A stretch of DNA of 7,049 nucleotides from Planctomycetaceae bacterium (GTDB lineage Bacteria > Planctomycetota > Planctomycetia > Pirellulales > Pirellulaceae): assembly GCA_024642765.1 (NCBI GenBank), contig JAHEAM010000200.1, positions 1 to 7,049 of the forward strand, written 5' to 3'. Made by a program: the position numbers and the translations under genes. Positions 1 through 5,796 of this stretch are shown one piece after another (within the stretch, counting starts at the first letter, position 1; each line of letters begins with the position of its first letter). The notes beneath the pieces are model-generated. The model ran no database searches and was not told the DNA's origin. It saw nothing but the letters and a program-made list of their open reading frames with translations.

Positions 1-198
1 AACCAACGCGTACAAAAAATGGATTTCGACGGCAATCCAATCGCAGTCTTTGGAGGCCCGGGGCGCGAGGTCGGAGAATTCCATCAGCCTTGGGCCATTG
101 CCATCGACAGCATGGGTACGATGCACATGTTGGACTCTTACAACCACCGAGTCCAATCGTTTCAATTTGACGCAGTAGCAACGTTTCTGCGAAAGTAA
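1..198 (+). CDS. NHL-repeat beta-propeller protein, C-terminal fragment (5' end cut by window)
   Basis: An open frame enters at base 1 and ends at TAA 196-198, giving 65 residues. It contains the end of one NHL blade (residues 2-27: an NQRVQK opening, then FDGN and a GGPGREVGEF turn) and one full blade (residues 28-56: QPWAIAID, a short hydrophobic strand, then DSYNHRVQSF). The pattern 'P.giavD..G.lyv.D..NhRvq.f' is the NHL consensus. NHL propellers are binding scaffolds, often exported or membrane-attached in Planctomycetes, but no signal peptide or partner domain is visible here, so the role and location cannot be assigned. After the last blade only about nine residues remain, so the protein ends with its propeller. 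The 3' inverted repeat at 219-253 may end its transcript. The family call is good; the function is unknown. Confidence 0.8.
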   Translation, partial: NQRVQKMDFDGNPIAVFGGPGREVGEFHQPWAIAIDSMGTMHMLDSYNHRVQSFQFDAVATFLRK

Positions 199-218
199 CG
201 GTGGCGTCATTCTGGTTG

Positions 219-253
219 CGGCGTCGACCTATTTGCTACACCGGTCGACGTTG
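219..253 (+). terminator. Inverted repeat downstream of the NHL gene, possible terminator
   Basis: CGTCGACC (222-229) pairs perfectly with GGTCGACG (243-250) across a 13-base loop. The stem can extend by two G-U pairs and a C-G pair to 219/253. It starts about 20 bases after the NHL stop codon, which is a natural place for a transcript end. No T tract follows, so it is not a classical intrinsic terminator. It could equally be an operator ahead of the kinase gene, since each arm contains the palindrome GTCGAC. Confidence 0.35.
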
Positions 254-304
254 TCGAAAAATCCGTCAAAATAGAGTTGTGATGGCACTTGGTTGATTAC
301 CCTT

Positions 305-334
305 AAGGAGTGCGGTTCTACCCGCAAAAAGATT
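305..334 (+). promoter_or_regulatory. Hairpin-spaced ribosome binding site of the ROK gene
   Basis: AAGGAG (305-310) is the best Shine-Dalgarno match in this leader but lies 24 bases before the likely GTG start at 335, too far for normal use. The bases between hold a 5-bp hairpin: TGCGG (311-315), loop 316-321, CCGCA (322-326). If it folds, the functional gap shrinks to 8 bases (327-334), which is near optimal. Structure-bridged sites of this kind are known, for example phage T4 gene 38. The pairing is seen in the sequence; its use is inferred. Confidence 0.4.
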
Positions 335-1336
335 GTGACCAACAACGACAAAAACTACTGGATCGGATTCGACCTAGGCGGAACAAAAATGTTTGCCGCC
401 GTCTACGACGACAAATTCAAACTTGTTGGCTCCGCCCGCAAAAAAACTAAAGGCCAAGATGGCATGGACGCTGGTTTAGCACGCATCAACGATGTTATCG
501 CAGATGCCCTAAGCAACGCAAAAGTCGAGCCAAGCCAAGTGGGTGGTTGTGGGATCGGATGCCCCGGTCCATTGGATTTGAAAAAAGGGGTTTTGCGCGA
601 GGCGCCGAACCTCGGATGGAGCAATGTACCGATTCGAAATAGTATCGAATCGCGATTCAAATTTCCGGTTATCGTCGGAAACGATGTCGACTTCGGCGTA
701 TTCGGCGAATATAGTTTTGGCGCTGGCAAGGGAGCGAGATGTGTTGTTGGGCTTTTCCCGGGAACAGGTATCGGAGGCGGTTGTGTCTACGAAGGCAAGA
801 TCATCCGCGGTGCAAATAGTACCTGCATGGAGATCGGGCACATTCCGATTGGTGCAGGCGGGTTGCCAGATGGAGCTGGAAATGTCGGCACGCTTGAGGC
901 CGTCGCCTCACGACTAGCGATTTCAGGAGCTGCAGCACAAGCGTGCTATCGTGGACAAGCAAAGGCATTACAGAAACTGGGCGGTACCGATCTCGCCAAT
1001 ATTCGTAGTGGTCAGCTTGCTGAATCGATCAAAAAAGGCGACAAGGCTGTTGAGGAAATCGTAAAGGCGGCGGCCTGCCATCTCGCGGTCGGAGTTGTTA
1101 CCTTGGTTCATCTTTTGGCACCTGACATTGTCGTACTGGGCGGCGGATTGGTTGAGGCGATGCCCAAGTTATTCGTGGATACGATTACATCCGAAACGAA
1201 CAAACGGGTCCTTCCGTCGATGAAAGGAATTTACGAAATTCGAGCCGCTGAGCTGGGTGACGACTCAGCGGTAATGGGTGCAGCGGCAGCAGCGCGAAGT
1301 GAAATCGTTTCAAACGGCGAAAAAGTTGGGAGTTAG
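335..1336 (+). CDS. ROK-family sugar kinase (glucokinase-like)
   Basis: A cytosolic kinase of the ROK (Repressor, ORF, Kinase) family, likely phosphorylating a hexose such as glucose; 333 residues, normal for the kinase type. No N-terminal helix-turn-helix is present, so it is an enzyme rather than a repressor. Seen (numbering from GTG 335): phosphate-binding DLGGTK at 13-18, CPGPLD at 76-81, GND with the probable catalytic Asp117, glycine loop GTGIGGG at 143-149, and the ROK ExGH sugar-binding motif at 166-169. The usual ROK zinc cluster CxCGxxGC is absent: D179, A181 and T186 occupy the cysteine positions. GTG 335 is chosen because it places the DLGGTK strand close to the N-terminus as in homologues, and because of the hairpin-spaced AAGGAG upstream. 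A longer reading from TTG 293 has no ribosome site. It is the first gene of a run with ppx and ppk1, only 3 bases from the next start. That suggests, but does not prove, a polyphosphate link. The substrate and phosphate donor are undetermined. Confidence 0.87.
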   Translation: MTNNDKNYWIGFDLGGTKMFAAVYDDKFKLVGSARKKTKGQDGMDAGLARINDVIADALSNAKVEPSQVGGCGIGCPGPLDLKKGVLREAPNLGWSNVPIRNSIESRFKFPVIVGNDVDFGVFGEYSFGAGKGARCVVGLFPGTGIGGGCVYEGKIIRGANSTCMEIGHIPIGAGGLPDGAGNVGTLEAVASRLAISGAAAQACYRGQAKALQKLGGTDLANIRSGQLAESIKKGDKAVEEIVKAAACHLAVGVVTLVHLLAPDIVVLGGGLVEAMPKLFVDTITSETNKRVLPSMKGIYEIRAAELGDDSAVMGAAAAARSEIVSNGEKVGS

Positions 1337-1339
1337 AAA

Positions 1340-2917
1340 TTGAATACGACATCAGCCTCCAACACAATCGACAACTCGCCACCGCGCCCGGTGGCCGTAA
1401 TCGATATTGGTGCAACCTCGATTCGCATGCAAATCGCTGAGATATTTGGATCGGGACGTATTCGAAAACACGATGCACTCACAAACGGAGTTAGCCTAGG
1501 ACGCGATACATTTTCAAATGGCTCGATCGGCCGCAGCACGATTGAGGAAAGTGTTCGCGTCCTGAAGTCTTATCAAAAGATTCTCCAAGAATTCGGAATC
1601 ACGGACCCGAAGGAAATTCGAGTCGTAGCGACTAGCGGTGTGCGTGAGGCCTCGAATTCGCTTGAATTCTTGGACCGAGTGTTCATTGCAACAGGACTGC
1701 AAATAGAACTCTTCAATGAAGCGGAATTGCATCGAGTTACTTACCTCGGTATCCAACCATTTTTTGACATGCATCAAGAGCTTTTTTGCGGACGAACGTT
1801 GGTTTGCGAGGTTGGCGGCGGCACTACTGAAGTTCTCATGCTACAAAAACAAGATGTCACAATCTCGCGGTCCTTTCGTCTGGGCTCAATTCGCTTGCGA
1901 AAAGCATTGGACGCCTACGACGCCCCCGCCGCCAAGACCGGCCGCTTGCTGAAATCACAAGTCAGTCACTTCGTTCAACAAATCTTGACTCTTGTTGGTG
2001 ATCAGCCGGCGCAGTATTTTGCAATGGGTGGCGAGATTCGGTATCTGATTCATCACTTAGGCCGCAACTTCCAAGAAAATAACTTGCCCGAATTGTCGAC
2101 TTCTGAACTTCGAGAGTTTACGGAAAGCATACTCAATCTCTCGCCCGACCGTTTGGCTGCTCGCCTGCATTTGAGCCAAACGGAGGCGGAAGCACTGGGG
2201 CCAGCGCTGTATGTTCATTTATGTATCGCCGAGGCGATTCAATCCGACCGTATTTTCGTCGCTGACGTTAATTTGCGTGATGGGTTGATCAAAGAAATTT
2301 CACAAGGGTTCAATTGGTCGGAAACCATTCAAAGCCAGGTTATTCGGAGTGCTGAAAAGTTGGCCGAAAAATATGGAATTGAAGGGTCACACGCAACCCA
2401 CGTGGCGTTCTTAGGCTGCCAGATATTCGACCAATTGCAGTCCTTTTTGAACATTGACCCACGTCATAAAATGTTACTTCACCTAGCGAGTCTATTGCAC
2501 GAGGTAGGGCAGTTCGTGAATGTACGCAGCTACCACAAACATTCGTTGTACTTAATCCGCAATTCAGAATTTTTTGGCGTCGACAGCAATGATTTGTTGT
2601 TGGTGGCATTGGTTGCACGTTACCATCGCAGGGCGACTCCGCAACCGGCGCACGAAGGCTATTCCAGTCTCAATCGTGAAAATCGAGTCTTGGTCGCTAA
2701 GTTGGCTGCGATTTTAAGAATTGCCATCGCTCTGGATGTGACGCGAACTCAGCGAATTGAAACGATCCAATGCTCGGTTCGCAAAAATGAATTGATAATT
2801 CAAGTGAACAATTCCAGTGAGTTAGCAATTGAAAATGCCGAAGTTGAAAAATCAAGTCAAATGCTAGAGGACCTTTTTGGCGTCCGAGTGACGCTTGCGA
2901 ATGTGCGCTATGAATAA
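1340..2917 (+). CDS. ppx: Ppx/GppA-family exopolyphosphatase / pppGpp phosphohydrolase with C-terminal HD-type domain
   Basis: A cytosolic phosphatase that removes terminal phosphates from polyphosphate and/or converts pppGpp to ppGpp; 525 residues, the long Ppx form. The actin-like Ppx/GppA domain (about 17-320) shows phosphate loop 1 (DIGATSIRM, 22-30), ATSGVRE (97-103), EVGGGTTE (157-164), the FRLGSIRLRK strand (179-188) and MGGEIRYL (229-236). The HD-like part (about 330-510) shows SHATHV (350-355), LLHEVGQ (385-391), HSLYLI (401-406) and ALDVTRTQRI (464-473), matching the E. coli Ppx C-terminal layout. Oddities: the second loop begins with Glu157 where E. coli Ppx has a catalytic Asp, and the usual GxEEAR motif reads NEAELHR (126-132). 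The TTG start is chosen because GGGAG (1328-1332) sits 7 bases upstream; GTG 1391 is an in-frame alternative just before the first strand. The gene sits between ROK and ppk1 and overlaps ppk1. Sequence alone does not separate Ppx from GppA activity; adjacency to ppk1 favours Ppx. Confidence 0.88.
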   Translation: MNTTSASNTIDNSPPRPVAVIDIGATSIRMQIAEIFGSGRIRKHDALTNGVSLGRDTFSNGSIGRSTIEESVRVLKSYQKILQEFGITDPKEIRVVATSGVREASNSLEFLDRVFIATGLQIELFNEAELHRVTYLGIQPFFDMHQELFCGRTLVCEVGGGTTEVLMLQKQDVTISRSFRLGSIRLRKALDAYDAPAAKTGRLLKSQVSHFVQQILTLVGDQPAQYFAMGGEIRYLIHHLGRNFQENNLPELSTSELREFTESILNLSPDRLAARLHLSQTEAEALGPALYVHLCIAEAIQSDRIFVADVNLRDGLIKEISQGFNWSETIQSQVIRSAEKLAEKYGIEGSHATHVAFLGCQIFDQLQSFLNIDPRHKMLLHLASLLHEVGQFVNVRSYHKHSLYLIRNSEFFGVDSNDLLLVALVARYHRRATPQPAHEGYSSLNRENRVLVAKLAAILRIAIALDVTRTQRIETIQCSVRKNELIIQVNNSSELAIENAEVEKSSQMLEDLFGVRVTLANVRYE

Positions 2918-5111
2918 AACCCCATCGATTGAACGCAGCTACATCAACCGCGAGCTTAGCTGGCTCGGATTCAACGACCGTGTCTTGGATCAAGCATACA
3001 ACGAAGACATTGAGTTGTTGGATCGCGTCAAATTCCTGGCGATCACAGCATCCAATCTCGACGAATTTTTCATGGTGCGTGTCGGCAGTCTTAAGTTAGC
3101 GGTTCAGAAAGGCCGGGCGATTTCCGACCCGGCTGGTCTATCGGGGCCGCAACAACTCGCAGAAATTCGAAAACGTGTTATCGAGTTTAATGATCGGCAG
3201 GACCGATGCTTGCTAGAACATCTCGATCCCGAGTTGGCGAAGCAAGGAATTGTTCGACTTTCGAACGACTCCCTGAACGTCGAGCGTCACGAGCACTTGC
3301 ACCGTTTTTTCCGAAATGAAATTCAATCTGTAATCGCCCCTACCGCTACAGACCAACCGGAAAATTTCCCGGTACTCAAGGGAGCCCGATTATGCGTTTG
3401 TGTACGTTTGACCGCAAGTGATTCCAATCAGCTCTGGACAACAGCACAAAAAGAAATCAAACGCAATCAGGAACGCAAAGGCAGTTCAAAAAAGGATTTA
3501 AAAACGGGTGAAGCCTTATTTGCGACTGAACGCTACGTTTTGATTCCGATGCCCATCAGTCTAGAACGCGTGGTGCTGTTGCCATCGGAAACCGGTGTGG
3601 AGTACATCTTTTTGGAAGACATCGTAGGGTTGTTCATCCAAGAACTTTTTCCTGGAGAGGCTGTCATGGAATGGACGACACTCCGGGTCACTCGAAATGC
3701 AGATATGGATCTCGACGATGATGCCGACGATTTCGTATCAGAAATGAAACAACTTATTGATTCGCGAGAGAAAAGCCAGTGTGTACGACTGCGAGTGGCT
3801 CAAACGACAAGTCCCAAGATGCTTGACTTTCTGATGAAGGCGCTTCAGGTAAATGAGGAAGACACTTACATCGCAAAGGGACCACTAGATTTGAGCTCGT
3901 TGTTTGCGATTGCGGGTATCTCAGGATTGGGTGAGTTGAAGTCACAGGAGTGGCCGGCGTTTCCTATTCTGGAACTTCAAGAACCAAGCGAAATCTTTGA
4001 CCAAATTGTAAAACAGGATGTCATCGCGTTTCATCCGTATCAGTCCTTTGAACCTGTTGTTCAGTTTATTGAACAAGCTGCAATGGACCCGCAAGTCATC
4101 GCCATCAAACAAACCTTGTATCGGACCAGTCGCAATAGCAGAATCGTCAAGGCACTCGCCCAGGCTGCAGAAAATGGCAAACATGTTACCGCAGTCGTAG
4201 AACTTAAAGCCCGTTTTGACGAAGAACGAAATTTGGACTGGGCAAAATTTCTGGAGGACGCCGGCGTCGATGTGATTTATGGAATCACGGGCTTTAAGGT
4301 GCACGCTAAAATCGCGATCGTGGTGCGGCGTGAGTCGACGGGCATACGTCGTTATGTTCATATTGGCACAGGCAACTACAACGAGTCGACTGCGCGACTG
4401 TACTGCGACGTCAGTTTATTTACCTGCGATGAACAAATTGGAATTGACGCCGTGCATGCATTCAATGCCATCACGGGTTTGTCGACACCGCAAGACTTAG
4501 AAAAACTCAGACTTGCGCCCTTGAATTTGCGTGAAACCATTCACGGTTTGATTCAAAACGAAAAACAAAACGCTACGGCTGGAATCAAGGCTGCTATCAC
4601 TATCAAAGTCAATTCATTGGTCGATCAACAGCTGATTGATGCTCTGTATGACGCGTCGCAAGCCGGTGTTAAAGTTAAACTCAATGTGCGCGGTATTTGT
4701 TGCCTGCGGCCCGGCGTTCCGGAATTGAGCGAGAATATTCAAGTCGTAAGTGTGGTAGATCGTTTCTTGGAGCACGCCAGAATTTTGCATTTTCATCACG
4801 GTGGCGACGATTTATTGTTTATTACGAGCGCTGACTGGATGGGGAGAAATTTGGACCGGCGTATAGAATTGTTGACACCCATTCTGGATAAAAATTGCAG
4901 ACAAAAACTGTTCGAAGTCCTCAAGACTTATTTCAAGGGCAATGTGAATGTCTGGGAGATTCAAGCAAACGGAAGCCACAAAGCCGTCGAAGCTGGGAAG
5001 CGAGAGCCCTTTCGCCCCCAACAACGCCTTTACCAAATGATTGGAGAGAATTTTGCCTCGCACACGGATCTTAAGTCTTCGGTATTTAAAGCGATCCGCG
5101 GCAAAGACTAG
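2910..5111 (+). CDS. ppk1: Polyphosphate kinase 1 (Ppk1)
   Basis: Reversibly transfers the gamma-phosphate of ATP to growing polyphosphate; usually a membrane-associated oligomer. 733 residues, slightly longer than typical Ppk1. Seen (numbering from ATG 2910): N-domain INRELSWLGFN (12-22) and NLDEFF (49-54, Asn49); head domain with FPGE and RVTRNADMDLDDDADD; C-domains with YRTS (Arg405), ELKARFDEERN (Arg435), GFKVHAK with the putative autophosphorylated His465, GTGNYNE (486-492), VRGICCLRPG, the second conserved histidine in RFLEHARI (His622), and SADWMGRNLDRR. All catalytic landmarks are present, so it should be active. A Lys/Glu-rich stretch at 179-201 seems to lengthen a head-domain loop. 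ATG 2910 overlaps the ppx stop in ATGAATAA, suggesting translational coupling. ATG 2901 is an in-frame alternative, and neither has a strong ribosome site. Confidence 0.96.
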   Translation: MNKTPSIERSYINRELSWLGFNDRVLDQAYNEDIELLDRVKFLAITASNLDEFFMVRVGSLKLAVQKGRAISDPAGLSGPQQLAEIRKRVIEFNDRQDRCLLEHLDPELAKQGIVRLSNDSLNVERHEHLHRFFRNEIQSVIAPTATDQPENFPVLKGARLCVCVRLTASDSNQLWTTAQKEIKRNQERKGSSKKDLKTGEALFATERYVLIPMPISLERVVLLPSETGVEYIFLEDIVGLFIQELFPGEAVMEWTTLRVTRNADMDLDDDADDFVSEMKQLIDSREKSQCVRLRVAQTTSPKMLDFLMKALQVNEEDTYIAKGPLDLSSLFAIAGISGLGELKSQEWPAFPILELQEPSEIFDQIVKQDVIAFHPYQSFEPVVQFIEQAAMDPQVIAIKQTLYRTSRNSRIVKALAQAAENGKHVTAVVELKARFDEERNLDWAKFLEDAGVDVIYGITGFKVHAKIAIVVRRESTGIRRYVHIGTGNYNESTARLYCDVSLFTCDEQIGIDAVHAFNAITGLSTPQDLEKLRLAPLNLRETIHGLIQNEKQNATAGIKAAITIKVNSLVDQQLIDALYDASQAGVKVKLNVRGICCLRPGVPELSENIQVVSVVDRFLEHARILHFHHGGDDLLFITSADWMGRNLDRRIELLTPILDKNCRQKLFEVLKTYFKGNVNVWEIQANGSHKAVEAGKREPFRPQQRLYQMIGENFASHTDLKSSVFKAIRGKD

Positions 5112-5171
5112 GTTGCAAGTAAATTGGTCGTAAGCTAATGGCATTTCTTGAATGTACGCGGGGAAGGCGAC

Positions 5172-5570
5172 ATGATCGATGATGACGTGGACGCGCCAAC
5201 TGCTACAACGCCGAACAAGGCCAGTGTGTCGCTGAAATTGTTACTGCTCTTGGTCACGTTGGCAGGAACTATTTTCGCTTGGATTGGAATTAGGCAGAGT
5301 AGTGCGAAACAAAATTGGCTTGCTGGAACGTCGATTCGTGCAGGTGAAGAGTTTGAAATGGTTCGTGAAGCAAATTTTCGTGTCTTTGGAAAAGAGGAGT
5401 CCTACAAAGTCTATTTGATTAAGAGTCACCAAAATGATTATCGACTAGAAATTTCGGGACCTTGTCCTAACTACTCACAGCATTTCGACTATAAACCCTT
5501 GCCCAAGGATATCGACGATTTTGTCGATCGACACTATCTGCCGGACATATGCCCCGGACTATGGAATTAG
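5172..5570 (+). CDS. Small single-pass membrane protein of unknown function
   Basis: I do not recognise this family. It has 132 residues from ATG 5172, chosen because GGGGAAGG (5160-5167) sits just upstream; a TTG at 5148 is the other in-frame option. The first 19 residues are polar and begin with an acidic MIDDDVD. Residues 21-40 form one strong hydrophobic helix (five leucines at 23-27, then VTLAGTIFAWIGI). About 90 residues follow, probably outside the cytoplasm, mixed alpha/beta in character, with Cys98 and Cys127 both in Cys-Pro pairs that could form a disulphide. No lipobox or clear signal-peptidase site is visible, so it is probably a membrane anchor. It starts 60 bases after ppk1 with no hairpin between, so it may be co-transcribed with the polyphosphate genes. 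The inverted repeats downstream may mark the operon end. The good ribosome site and membrane helix support a real gene. Confidence 0.72.
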   Translation: MIDDDVDAPTATTPNKASVSLKLLLLLVTLAGTIFAWIGIRQSSAKQNWLAGTSIRAGEEFEMVREANFRVFGKEESYKVYLIKSHQNDYRLEISGPCPNYSQHFDYKPLPKDIDDFVDRHYLPDICPGLWN

Positions 5571-5599
5571 AGGAATTTGATATCGAATTTGTGAACCTT

Positions 5600-5623
5600 T
5601 GCACATTCCCTACAATCTGTGCA
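5600..5623 (+). repeat. Short inverted repeat after the membrane-protein gene
   Basis: TGCACA (5600-5605) and TGTGCA (5618-5623) form a 6-bp stem around a 12-base loop, about 30 bases after the stop codon. No T tract follows. It may be a weak transcript-end structure or chance. Confidence 0.3.
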
Positions 5624-5652
5624 GGTGTCCCATTCGGATTTTAGCCTACTTT

Positions 5653-5683
5653 CAAACGATCGTTTGTAGCGAAGAGTCGCTAC
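5653..5683 (+). promoter_or_regulatory. Composite palindrome: 14-bp perfect palindrome abutting a 7-bp hairpin
   Basis: CAAACGATCGTTTG (5653-5666) is a perfect palindrome with no spacer, typical in form of a site for a dimeric DNA-binding protein. Its last G begins a second inverted repeat: GTAGCGA (5666-5672), loop AGAG, TCGCTAC (5677-5683), which is a good RNA hairpin. The pair lies about 85-115 bases after the membrane-protein gene and about 115-145 bases before phoH. It could be a terminator lacking a T tract, an operator for phoH, or both. The symmetry is seen; the role is inferred. Confidence 0.5.
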
Positions 5684-5771
5684 TTCTGGCTCTAAGTCAC
5701 TCTAAATAATACAATCGACACATGCCACCTCAGCAATCGTTGGACAACAACGTAGAATGAAGTTAGGAACA

Positions 5772-5792
5772 GGTCGAAACTGGAAATCGACC
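5772..5792 (+). promoter_or_regulatory. Hairpin in the phoH translation-initiation region
   Basis: GGTCGA (5772-5777) pairs with TCGACC (5787-5792) around the 9-base loop 5778-5786. The stem ends 4 bases before ATG 5797, and the only nearby Shine-Dalgarno-like bases (GGAA, 5782-5785) lie in the loop. Folding could tune ribosome access to phoH. No other ribosome site lies at normal spacing. Confidence 0.35.
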
Positions 5793-5796
5793 CATT

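Larger units (their letters stand above)
5571..5796 (+). other. Intergenic region between the small membrane gene and phoH
   Basis: 226 bases with no convincing reading frame on either strand. It holds a weak inverted repeat (5600-5623), a 14-bp palindrome fused to a 7-bp hairpin (5653-5683), and a 6-bp hairpin just before the phoH start (5772-5792). It probably contains the end of the upstream transcript and the phoH promoter. I found no pair of -35 and -10 boxes with correct spacing. Confidence 0.6.

Noticed and set aside
251..277. Possible promoter TTGTCG ... TAGAGT before the ROK gene
   Set aside because: The spacing is 15 bases and the -10 match is poor; not strong enough to annotate.
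293..334. Extended N-terminus of the ROK kinase from TTG 293
   Set aside because: It adds 14 residues not expected before the DLGGTK strand, has no upstream ribosome site, and would place AAGGAG inside the coding region.
403..841. Open frames on the minus strand, and one at 624-917 on the plus strand, across the ROK gene
   Set aside because: They lie wholly inside a gene with clear kinase motifs and encode no recognisable domain.
3942..4361. 139-codon minus-strand open frame inside ppk1
   Set aside because: It is antisense to the conserved Ppk1 catalytic core, including His465; its composition reflects the opposite strand and no motif is seen.
5138..5182. A 14-residue frame from ATG 5138 between ppk1 and the membrane gene
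   Set aside because: Very short, with no good ribosome site, and overlapping the start of the better-supported gene.
5740..5758. TTGGAC and TAGAAT as a phoH promoter
   Set aside because: Only 7 bases separate them, far too short for a sigma-70 promoter. TAGAAT alone could be a -10 box but lacks a partner.
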